Part shown: positions 1-11,100 of the stretch, one piece after another
Layout: each line of letters starts with the position of its first letter
Numbering within the stretch: position 1 is the first letter of the stretch
Source of the DNA: Lingula anatina
Lineage: Eukaryota > Brachiopoda > Lingulata > Lingulida > Lingulidae
Length of the DNA stretch: 33,190 nt
NCBI RefSeq assembly: GCF_001039355.2
Contig: NW_019775399.1
Coordinates: forward strand, 306,978-340,167
Direction of reading: 5' to 3'
The notes under the pieces: model-generated
The model's input: only the letters and a program-made list of their open reading frames with translations
What the model was told of the DNA's origin: nothing
Databases searched by the model: none
Position numbers and translations under genes: made by a program

Positions 1-36
<36 letters not shown>
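1..36. repeat. (CA)n microsatellite at window edge
   Basis: Perfect CA dinucleotide run, possibly continuing to the left of the window. It begins about 10 bp inside the DNAJC3 intron that follows coding exon 5, whose donor GT is at 47-46 on the minus strand. Confidence 0.97.
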
Positions 37-40
<4 letters not shown>

Positions 41-47
41 CTCTTAC

Positions 48-438
48 ATCTATTGCCAGTGACACAGCGTCAATAGCTGCCTGGAAGTCATGTTGTTCAT
101 AGTATTCCTTGGCTAGTCTGATGTTTTCTCTCTGAGGCTCCAACAACTGGAGCTGTTTTTGTGCCTCGGCATTGCTGGTTTCTACTTCAAGCTGAAAGAA
201 GAACATCACATTCATCATGACTTTATATTTAAAATGAACAACATCTTCCAACTCTAATTTTTAAAAGTTACTTTATTTCTTTGACCATAATTTTTTTAAT
301 AGAATCAAAACTTAATGAAATATTATTGTGAATTATTTTTGCTTACTCCATGTCATCATCATTAGCTCAATTTTCTAGACAAAGAGAATTTATCTTTTCC
401 ACAGCTTTCCCATAATTTCATCAAAACTGATCAGTGCT

Positions 439-496
<58 letters not shown>

Positions 497-1750
497 CTGC
501 ATTATTCATTACTCTATCCTCATAACTGGTATTCTGGCTCACCTAAAATATCATAAAGCACTTTGCTATATTTTTTGATCTTAAGTGAACAATTTCTTCA
601 TCTAAAAGAAGACACTCACCACAGCCAGGTAATCTTCCTCCGCTTCAGAGAGCTTCCCTTGTTTTAGTAAAACATTCCCCCTCTGCAGCCTGGCCTATAA
701 AAATGGTTCAGCTTTTAAATTTCTTGAAAAATCTATGGTTCTACTATCACTGTCTCATTGCATTAAATTTGAACTTATGTAAATCATTAAATGTCCTCAA
801 ACAATGTTCTGTAATGATCAAAACAATACATAGCTAGTGAAGCTGTTCTACAATGTTCTGTAAGTAAAACTGTGGAAAAACATACGAAAAAATCTGAAAT
901 CTGATGCTAGGAATAATGAAATCAAATTAAAACTGTCCAAATCATTGTAAATGATCCTTGAAAGTTCATTAACTTATTTAGATCATGTTAATAAATTTTT
1001 AACTTAAACAATTAATTATTTAATACTTACTGCCTGGAACTTTGGATCCAACTCTAAAACTTTGTTTAGATCTGGAAGAGCGGACTTTGATTTTCCTAAA
1101 GCCAAATAAACTGTGGCTCTTCTAAAATACACCAAGTAATTACTGGGATCCCCATCTGAAATAATAGAAAGTGACATCACATTTATAAGACTGATTATCT
1201 GACATGATTTTGGGCTGTAAAAAATAAGTAGGGAGAAATAGTTCAGTGGCCTGATGATATTGATATTGAATTTGAAAAAAAAAAATGTTTGTGAACAAGA
1301 AATGAGATGTAGATCGTTAACAAGCAAGGTGATTTAAAATGTGTCTGGAAAACAAACAGGGTGTGACAAGATAACTTACCTATAGCTGCGTTAAAATGTG
1401 TCAAAGCATCTACAAGCTGTCCCGCAGCTAGAAACTTCTTCCCCATCTCCAGGTGGCGCTCTACATCATTATTACCAAATATACCTGGCGGAAAGACGAT
1501 GGATATGGCAAAATTAACAAAAATGCTTCTGTTGAAAAAAATGTACTTCAAATAATTGATTTTTTAGCTTAAATCAATTAACCATGAACAGATAAAATAT
1601 TGACCAAAATTAAACTCAGCTGATATTTTGGCTGATATTTCGATTCACAACACTCTCAAGTGACTATGTGATTCCAACAGACATTTAATCTTCCAATTTC
1701 ACCTTCTGAAATTAAGTGACAACAGACAGTAACAATAGACCAAAACTTGG

Positions 1751-1802
<52 letters not shown>

Positions 1803-2361
1803 CAGGGAAGTGGAGATAAGTACCACTGGTACATGTAACACCCCTGCCATATGACATTCTCTACTACTTAGTGCCCACTATTTTCTGTACATTTTGTATT
1901 ACACTATTTTTTCACAGTAACTTTGCAGAAAAATTCAGATAAGTGGACATTTTATAGTTTTAATAATTAATTTACTAGTAATTGCTACCAGTAGTTTTCC
2001 TGGTAATTTACTGGTAGACTATAACTTGGGCTGTGTAAATGTGGGTTGTTACAGTGGCATGACATTATTGGTTCATTTTTAAATACTATTGGCATTAGCG
2101 AAAAAATCTACCTCTGCTCCTTCAACATAATTTCGTTATAAGTCACTAGAAAGATATTCTCCACTAAGTTAGGTTGGGTAGCACCACAGCCAAATAAATG
2201 ACAAGTGACTGGCACTGTGAACGTGGTAGTGACAAGTTCTGAAGGTACACGGTCGATATAAAATAATCAAAATTTTACTCACCGTATATATGAAAATCCA
2301 GAGCTAGATAAAATATAGAAAATGACCTAAAAAGGTGCGATATTGATGTAATCTCTCGCAT
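48..2361 (-). CDS. DNAJC3: DNAJC3 (p58IPK), ER-lumen TPR/J-domain co-chaperone, 5' part of gene
   Basis: Five coding exons on the minus strand: 2361-2283, 1484-1380, 1155-1031, 694-620 and 191-48. All have GT-AG boundaries and consistent phase, giving residues 1-176; the remainder lies left of the window. The N-terminus (MREITSISHLFRSFSIFYLA...) is a plausible signal peptide. It is followed by TPR helices with blocks such as ERHLEMGKKFLAAGQLVDAL, RRATVYLALGKSKSALPDL and ARLQRGNVLLKQGKLSEAEE, which closely track vertebrate DNAJC3 as I remember it. The family has nine TPRs and a C-terminal J domain; it holds unfolded clients for BiP in the ER lumen and was also described as an inhibitor of PKR/PERK. 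Only the first TPRs are visible here. The start is supported by an in-frame TGA at 2418-2416 with no ATG between. An ER stress element lies about 60 bp upstream, which fits regulation by the unfolded protein response. It is divergent from DZIP1. Confidence 0.94.
440..494. repeat. (TAA)n microsatellite
   Basis: Perfect trinucleotide run in the DNAJC3 intron between coding exons 4 and 5. The rest of that intron (192-619) is AT-rich and shows nothing else. Confidence 0.95.
695..1030 (-). other. DNAJC3 intron, no further feature
   Basis: AT-rich intron between coding exons 3 and 4. No open frame, repeat or element recognised. Confidence 0.7.
1485..2282 (-). other. DNAJC3 first intron with (AG)n run
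   Basis: Intron between the signal-peptide exon and the first TPR exon. An AG dinucleotide run occupies about 1756-1797. The remainder is AT-rich with nothing recognisable. Confidence 0.8.
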
Positions 2362-2419
2362 TTTGCTGGTGCCGCTGCTACACACACGGCTTCTGCTAAT
2401 GTACCAAGATGTTGGTCAG

Positions 2420-2438
2420 CGTGGGGTAATTTGATTGG
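2420..2438 (-). promoter_or_regulatory. ER stress response element (ERSE), perfect match
   Basis: The minus strand reads CCAATCAAATTACCCCACG, which is CCAAT, exactly nine bases, then CCACG. This is the full ERSE consensus bound in vertebrates by NF-Y together with ATF6/XBP1. It is oriented toward DNAJC3, 59-77 bp before the ATG. DNAJC3 is a known unfolded-protein-response target in mammals. The match is seen directly; activity is inferred. Confidence 0.8.
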
Positions 2439-2666
2439 TTGAAGGAATTACTTCCGGGTCAATTTTGTACACGTAGTGTGTCTTGGTTAAATGATGTTCT
2501 AAACACCACCTAATATCATATTCCCAACACGCAAGCTTTATGCCCTTTTTGATTTATGGTTATTGGTCTGGACTAAGATCCAAATACGCTGCTTTTTTGT
2601 TTGGTTAATCCATAAAATTGCAAGGCTGTCTTGAATGTGAAAGCGAGGTCTCCAACAGAAACAAAC

Positions 2667-2757
2667 ATGGTGGCGAATATTTTGACAAGCTGATAATGAT
2701 CAACAAGTATTTCATGGGATTAAGTGCTTTTTGAATGAAAGTCAATGCCAATATTTG
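2667..2757 (+). other. Probable DZIP1 noncoding exon 1 end with short upstream ORFs
   Basis: A good donor (TTTG|GTAAGTTTG) at 2758 would splice to the acceptor at 3248-3249, which abuts the DZIP1 start codon. The inferred leader contains short upstream ORFs: 2667-2693 (ATG in ACAAACATGG, a strong start context, 8 codons plus stop), 2696-2734, and an ATG at 2735 that ends just after the splice. The exon 5' end is unknown. Splicing is inferred from the two sites only. Confidence 0.5.
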
Positions 2758-3249
2758 GTAAGTTTGTTTGCTTTAATTTCCTGAATGATCTCTCTTTTTT
2801 TCTCTCTCTTTCTCTCTCTCAATTATCATATCGTTTGCCTTACACTTCTGATTAAGACATCACTGAGTCTGAATCAAGATTTAATTGCATGAAAATAGGG
2901 GCGTGCAGGTGCCACTGCAGCGATTGCGTATCACGGTATCAACTTGAGATTTTAAGATTTTAAGAAATATGACTCATGAAATCCAATTTATGATTTGCAA
3001 TCGAGATTGTTTGGAGGTGCAATATATTTATCTAAATGAAATTTGGGTTCATTTGAACACAAAAGCACAATTGATAACATTAAATTCTGTTTCAATTAAG
3101 AAAAGAAGCCTATGGAATGCATTTGAATGAAAAAAGGAAGCTAATTTGGGACACCAAGAGGACAAATATTTAAAATGCAATTTTATGTTTCTTTTTAATA
3201 CACAAAGGTCTTGTCTTTGAAGTACTAGTATTACAGCCTTATATTCCAG
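2758..3249 (+). other. Inferred DZIP1 leader intron
   Basis: AT-rich interval between the predicted donor at 2758 and the acceptor TATATTCCAG ending at 3249. It contains a short TCTC-rich stretch near 2790-2820 and nothing else recognised. Confidence 0.5.
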
Positions 3250-6200
3250 ATGATGGCATCTTTAACAGCACAAGATCAGAGGATCCCTTACAGCCCCCAC
3301 ATGAATGGACCGTATAGCAATGGGCCAGTGCAGGGAGGGGGGTATGTGAACAGCGGCAATGGAAGAAACTTGACATTCAGGAAGAGGTTTGAGAGGGTGG
3401 ATTGGAGGAGAGTTGGTGAGCCACGTTTTTAAGAGTTTAAGGAATTTGTGAGGATGGAACTTTTTAAAAATAAATTTTAACTATGGTTACAAATGTGCAG
3501 GCCTCATTCATTGGTTTTGGATTTGATCTTTAGGGATGGAAAAATATTTTTTATAATATTTTGATTGTAATATTCACACTATTAGTCTACTGTTGTGTAT
3601 TTATAAAGAAAATGCAAATGTTTTATTTCCTGGAATAAGTAAGGAGGAAAACACAATGTAGGTTTTTAACAGTTTAGAACAAAAGTAACAGGATGGTCCT
3701 TGGTTAACTTAAGTTCAATGTCTAACTTTAGTAATTTGTAGGCTGCAATTTCATGTGTCTGTACCTACAGCTCAGCCAGGTAGGTCTGGAGGTCATGGAT
3801 TTAATCTGCTTATAACAGTCTGCAAAACAAGTCCTTTTTTGCCACAGGTTCTTTTCTGTTTATTGGCTTGTTAGTTTGTCGCTTAACTAAATGGTCTACT
3901 TGACAGTCAGTGTACCTTCACTTTCACTTTCAGCTGCCCTGGATGTGGACAGAATTTCAAGAGAACTGGACTTCACTGCCCTTCAGGAAAACATCATGAA
4001 CATCACATTTTGTAACATAGAGTCCGAGGTGGTAAGGTTTCAAGATAAAAAAATTGAAAAAAGATGAAAGATAACAGTGCCTAAGATTACACTGTACAGA
4101 TTCAGTCCAGAAAAATGTGTTTAAAATGTGAGATAGCTGAATAAACTGTGTTGATTTAAGATTTTAACGTAATGGAAATGGTATAATGCATTCTTTTTAC
4201 CCACACTTATGTATTGTTATGTATATAATAAATCTTTGATGTATATTTTAGCAGTAATATTTTGTCATTTTCCAATTCCAGGATATCCGTTTGATAGATG
4301 CCAATTTCATCAAGCTTTTCAAACTTGCCCAGCTAACAATAGAGTACTTATTGGTAGGTGAAGAGGAAGATTCAAGGAAAGAAATTCTCACTTATGTGTT
4401 TAAGAATAACTTCTCTTTTGTAAATTTGCAGTGTTGTTGTCCTGTCAGAATACATGTTTATCTTGAGATAATGCAGTGGTTAATATTCTTATTTAGTGTC
4501 TTCACGGAATGTTTATTTTATATTTTCGTAGCATTCACAAGATTATCTTTCTGATTGTGTGGCAACTCTTGAAGAAAAACTGCGCAAAGCCGTAGAGGTG
4601 AGAGAAGGGTCTTGTTGTGTTTATTTATTTATTTGTTTATTTATTTATTTTCCCTTATGAAGTACACATGAAAAAATGCCAAACATTTTTGAATTAAATA
4701 ATTTGATATAATGAACCTTACTAGTACAGAAATCTTCAATGCAATATGTAGAGGCTGTACTCTCTTTCACAATTTCTATACATGTTCATGCACTTCCTGA
4801 AGTTTATAAATGAATAGACTTCTTGTCTCAAGTGCGGGAGCTCTTCTTAGGTAAATCTTTTATGTAAAAGCAAGGCTGTTAAGTTGTTAACCTCTCAAAG
4901 TGAGCCAGTTGTTGAGTTAATATGTATTTTCCTCAATATGAAGAGGTTCTAAGTTTATGTTTTCAACTTGATACAGGAACACGATGAGACCAAAAAGGAG
5001 GTGGAGAAGCAGAAGAAGGAGCTGGTTGAGGTGAAGAAAGAAAGTCACAAGAGGAAGAAACTGCTGGCTGCCCAGCAACAGATGCTGCAGTCAGGAGCAG
5101 GCAGCTATAATAAGGTACTGAGTGACTGAAAATGGCTGTATGATGCCCATAAGAACATTAATTTGAAAATTTGGAAATTTTATCACTTAATGGTCTCTGT
5201 TTTTGATGTGGTCCAGTAGATTGGAATATGCTGGTTCCCCAAAACAGCTGGTAGACTTAAACGTTTTCATAATTCTTAATATTTTTACAGTGCCCATACT
5301 GTGTGAAGGCCTTCATCAACCCCACCTTCCTCCAGTCTCACCTGTACAGGAAACACACTGAGCAGGTCAGCCAGTTTGGCCTGTCACAACCAGCACAATC
5401 TCAACCACAGCAATATCTGTCTCAACAAACGCAATCGTCACAATTGGCTCAGCAGCAGAATCTCACCAATGGGGTGCTGGAGAGAGAACTTAGTGAGATC
5501 AGAGAGAGGCTGAGACTGACTGAATCTCAGCTTCAGGAGGAGAGAAATGCTCTAAAAGGATTCTCAATGAAGGTAAAGATCATAATTTGTACACCAGCTC
5601 ATTTATATTATCTTTATTCTTTTGCATTAGGTGCTCTCTGAAAGTGGGTAACTGTTGTACATAATGAAAACATTTTACTAACCCAGTGCTTCTTTAGGCA
5701 GAAACTTGCCTTGGGTGATTGTCTAATGCAGCAGACTGTATTTGATTTAGTCCGTAGATTTGATCAAAATTTTGAGTTTATCTGCACATCAATATGCACA
5801 TCACTGTTATTATCATTTACCAACCATGGTCATTTTTTTAACTATCAGTATTATTATTAAAATCATCAATAACAACACACTTAACAAAGGAGACAGTTTC
5901 TATTATGGCAAAGACATCCATGAGCCAGAAACTCTAGTATTAAGTAATCTAATGGTGGAGTAAAATAGTTATCATATGGGCTATTGATAATACTATGTCA
6001 AGATAATACACAGTATGTTATCTGGGGTAGCGCTTACACTCGCCAATTTAGCCAAATGCTAAAACTTACTTAAATTGGCTAAAGAAAAAGGGCTTGATTT
6101 GACTTGTTTTAGTCAACTTATAACCATTTTGATAACAAATTGACAAAAATGTGGTGATTTGGCTAAGTGAAAAAAAGTGCTAGTGCTACCCCAGCACTGT

Positions 6201-8146
6201 GTTTTCTGCATTCAGGAGAAAGAAGAGTGGGAACATAGAGAGAGGCAGCACCAGCAGGAGTTACAGTCTCTGAGAGAGGAGCTGGAGACTGACTACAAGA
6301 ACAGGATGGACAACATGCAGGCAGAATTCATGGCTGAACTGAAAGCCACGCATAAAGAGCTGGAGAAGTCGAGGCTGGATGGTTAGTGGATGTAGATTAC
6401 ATGCATGTGGTGTTTTAGGCATTGCAGTGAAGCAGATGTGTTGTTTGAGATATTGTTAATACGCTGTTCATAGCTGTGCACCAATTTCTTGTCTTAGGAT
6501 GTAAATTGATGAAACAGATTTTTGGAGGCCAAAAGATGTCAGTAAAGTTACGTTATTGGGATGCAGTGGGACAGCATGATAATTGTTTTAAACAACAGAG
6601 AGGGTGTGTTTTAGTTAACTGCTTCTACAACACTTCTGTATTAGTAAATTATCTGGATTTTAGCTTCCCAGCGTAGCAAACCTTCCAATCTTGGGACAAT
6701 GTACGATGAGGAAGAGATAGAAAATCTGAGGAAGGAGTTACGAGAGAATGAGGCAAAACGAGAGGAGGAGGTAAAAGTTTTGTGAAATGAATTTAAGTGA
6801 ATGTAAGGATAACATGGATAGTGAGAAGGTGATACCATATCCAACATTAATATTTTTTGTACAGTTTCAGATGTCACATTGTCACGTATTATAGGTGTAA
6901 GAATAAAAAACTGCACATTTTCTTATGTGGGTTGAGTAATATCTAACAAATAGAATCACTAAAAACTTAGGCTCTGTTCTCACAACTTTTAGATCGATCT
7001 ATCACCGCGGGGAGTCTCACTAGATTACTGTCAGATAATCCGCCTTAAGTGTCCGTCCCCGCCTACTACAAGCTATAAGGGGTAATTAACTTTCGTGTCC
7101 GCCCGGCTGACAGCCATTTAGCGTGAACCCCCAGGGAGTTAGGTCGATCCAATGTAGGTCGATCTAATCTATGAGAATGGGCTGTTAAACTGTGGCTCAA
7201 ACCTTTCATGTGCCATACAACACTGTTGCCAAATTTATCATATTTGCTTTCAGTTGCTTTGAATATTTTTATTTTTAAGTCATTTTATTTTCAGCTTGAA
7301 CAGTTCAAAAATAGGGACAGGCAGAGAGAAGAGAAGGCAGCAACGGAGAGGGCAGAATATGAAAGACAATACAAAGAGAAGATTAAACAGGTAAGGAAGG
7401 AAGGAGTGAAGGAGAAGAAAGTTGAAAAGGTACCACTGTCCACTTTCAAAATGTCAAAAATTGTATCGAAAAATCATATCTTCAAGCTCTTATTCTGACA
7501 TTGTGCACTGCCACCAACATTTTTCATAGTAGCTTCATTAGATCAGCGTAAGCTTTCAGAAGTGTCTCTGTGTCAATTCTAATATTAGAGCTTCTAGACT
7601 TTGAATATCTTTTGCCTTAGAAGACGCAGCTGTTTAACTCACCAATTGCAAACTGTAACTCTTGCACCATTCTGTATCTGCTGTTGGCAGTAATTATTAC
7701 TGCTTTATTATTGAACTCATTCTTTCATCTTCACAGAGAAGAGATAGGTAACTTGAAGGCTGAAACATGATTGCATAATCCTTTTATTTTCAAAATTTCT
7801 GCAGGCAGCAATATATTTTATCAACACATAAAAGTCACTAAATTAATGCTAAACCTGTTTGCCCCTTCATGTTACCTTCAAAGTCTTTAAACATTTCTTG
7901 ATATAGATATCTCTTTCACATTATTTCTGCTAATAAGAGATGATAACGCAGAAGCAAAAAAAAAAAAGAGAGGCTATTTTAGTCTGATTTCCACTTTGTT
8001 CTTGCTATTTTTTTGTGTGAAATAAACTTGACTTTTATCCTCCAAGCTACTAAAGAGACTGGAAAACGCTCGAGATAAGCAGCGTAAAGTACATCAGGTA
8101 ACTGGCTCCATCTGGTGGAGAAAATAGGACCGGGTCTACTGGATAT

Positions 8147-8191
<45 letters not shown>

Positions 8192-11100
8192 TGGAGGATG
8201 GTAAACCAGGGCTTAACTTGGTGTTTGGTGAATAAAAAATTATGATTCCTTAATTATTTCCTTTCAGTCAACCCTCCCTATAAAAAACATAAATGTTGTT
8301 TTTTTTCTTATAAGTGTATTTTATTACATTTTAAGTCAAAAAGCATGTTTGAATAGGTTCATACTTCAAGACTTTTTGATGTTTAAAAAAAAGTTCAAAG
8401 TTGGATGTTATGTCAGAATGGTTAAAAAGTATGATTTTAGTTTGAATTCTTGAACCAGTGGAAGTGGAAGTTGCATGGTGTATGCCGGTGTCATGCTAGA
8501 AGAATGCAAGCATGTTGAAAACTTCAGCTGTAAATTATTTGTGAAATAAATGTTAAGAATACATAGAAATTTGTTAAATAAAAATAATTAGCATGAGCAG
8601 ATGTGAACTTGCATTAGCTGATAAATATTAGAAATGGTGTTTCTTGAACGGTTTTGATATGGGCATAGTTGTATTTATTCAACCTTTATTTAACCTTCAA
8701 ACCCCACCACCCACTGCACCATTCAGTTCAAACTAAAAAAAGGTAGATGGTCACCTGAAAAGAATGACCTTTGAAAATGGATCTGTTTAAGGTTTATCTC
8801 CCCTCCCCCTCAACTGGGTTTTGGGCAAAAAAGGACACCATAAGAACTTATACCTTGGGACATTCTGAATCGAACCCTTTTATGGCCAGACTCACATTGT
8901 TCCACTTAAATGCCCCAGTCCCCACCCAGAGCACATATTCTAAAACGGATCTTACTAGGTAATGACTGATGTATTACAACATGCTGTTAGATCACTAGTG
9001 GCCATATTGTACCACATTAAATATATATACATGTACATGTTTATTAAAATTAGTTAGTTTGGTGATGTGTCAGGAAAAAGCATCCCATGGTAAAGGAGCA
9101 ATCTGGTATTGGGATTTTTTTTTTCTTCTTTGGTTCATGTAACCAGCAGTCTTTGGTGGTAGTTTTCAGTGGTATATGGTAAAAATAAAAAAAAAAAAAA
9201 TACATTGGCATATTGTTTTGTTTATCTATCATTTCTCACTTATTCTAAGTATTTGATACATGATGATGTTAGTAAATAATCTTCTTTTCTTTCCACTGCA
9301 ATTTCCTTTGAAATACTACTCTTCATTATCATTTATAATACTGTAATATTCAGTCATTCTAAATATGAAATTAATGTTCTCATCTGCTTAAACGAAACCG
9401 TTTTATATCTGTCAGACGTTATCACTGTATATGCCTCAGCCTGTAGCCTGCTGTTCAAGAGGACAGAAAAGATACAGATGTAAACATAATATAATATTGT
9501 GACATTGCGTTACTTATGTTTTAGCTGCGAGGACAGCTACGTGACGTAGAGACGGACCTGAGTCGAGAGCGGGAGTCCAAGGGCCAGGATATGAATAGCT
9601 ATCAGAAAGAGATCACAGAGCTTAGGAATGTAAGTGTGTGAGATCATAATGTTATTATATGTGCGTGGTGGAATGTTTGTACTCTGTTATACTGTGTATT
9701 TTATGTAATTCTTGTTGATTTTTTTTTTTTGGGGGGGGGGGGGGTNCGAGTCCAAGGGCCAGGATATGAATAGCTATCAGAAAGAGATCACAGAGCTTAG
9801 GAATGTAAGTGTGTGAGATCATAATGTTATTATATGTGCGTGGTGGAATGTTTGTACTCTGTTATACTGTGTATTTTATGTAATTCTTGTTGATTTTTTT
9901 TTTTTTTGGGGGGGGGTGGGGGGTTAAAATAAGGTAAAAGAGCAATAATTTAATGAATCACAAAATTTTTTGAAAAAAAAAACTTTGCCAACATGAATAT
10001 AACCAGGAAAATTTCTTCTGTGTAGCTATGTGTCTGATTTAATCTCTCAATCCTTCCAGCAATCCAGAGAGATGAAGCAGGCCCAGAAGGAGAAGGACAG
10101 ACTTCTCAAACAGAGAGAGAAGGAAATCCAGAGACAGCAGCAGGAAATAGAGCAGCTGGCCAGTAGACCTGTAAGTCTGTGTTCCAATGTCGTGTTCTTG
10201 TAGTAGGAGATTTTTGTAGGAGATACTAGTAGATCTGTAAGTGCAGGGCTTAATTTCTGTCTTCTTGTTGCTGTAAAAATTATTACGAAATGGAGATCAC
10301 GAGACAGTCTGGAATTGATTGTCTCTATCTTCCTGTAGATGCAGCAATAAAATCCTGATCTTGATGTCATAAATCAGTCTGCATTTGAGAGCCCTTATAC
10401 TTGTTACCACACTTAATCCATATATTATTTGGTTATTCTTGTATAGCCCACTGTGGCTCCCAGAAAGCCCCCAGCTGCAGAGCGTGCAGGGAGCCCGTCT
10501 AAGAGCTCCAATAAGAGAGCACCTGTGCCACAGATAATGGAGACACCTGCCACTGAGGAGGAGGAAGAGGATGAGACGGAGACAGAAGAGAGCTCAGGTA
10601 ATGTGACCTGGATAAAGTCAGGTACCATGAAATGCAGAAATAAAAGACGAGGTCAGTATTTATTACCCTGATTGCAAATTCTGTCTCATATGTGGACATT
10701 TGAAAATGAAGGTGCTGACCTCTCTTGTATCTGAAACTCAGGGTGTTACTTGATTTGACTTCTGGCTTCTGAGACAATGATTATCTTTAAATAATAAAAC
10801 ATGACAGTTAAATGGCTAGGTTTAATAATATAATATATCATAAAGCATACAATGAATGTGTTGGTTTTAAAGAGAAGTTGGACATGTTTCATGTGGACAC
10901 TGCAGATAATCCTCCCCTCGATTTATATAACTAATCCTTCATTTTAACAACACAGTTCCCTCTCTTTACCAGATCTGAAAGTGTCAGACTTGGGAGCCAG
11001 CAGTAAGGACACACTAGGGTAAGTGCTAACTACTGACGGTCATTTTTTTTTTTTTTTTTGTGGAATCTTTACTGTCATAATGGCATATGTAAAACTGACG

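Larger units (their letters stand above)
2362..2757. promoter_or_regulatory. Divergent DNAJC3/DZIP1 promoter region
   Basis: The two genes start in opposite directions from this interval. On the DNAJC3 side there is a CCAAT box inside a full ER stress element, and an ETS-like CTTCCGGG at about 2451-2458. No TATA box is convincing. Transcription start sites cannot be placed from sequence alone. The DZIP1 first, noncoding exon probably ends at 2757, so its start must lie within this interval. Confidence 0.65.

Noticed and set aside
1970-2030. Short TACTAGTAAT/ACTGGTA palindromic stretch in the DNAJC3 intron
   Set aside because: Too short and AT-rich to support an element or regulatory call.
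8771-8962. 63-codon frame in the large DZIP1 intron
   Set aside because: No homology recognised and no consistent acceptor or donor; probable chance frame.
9748-9805. Second copy of the DZIP1 half exon as an additional exon
   Set aside because: No acceptor precedes it, it is identical to the first copy and an N marks the join; treated as an assembly artefact.
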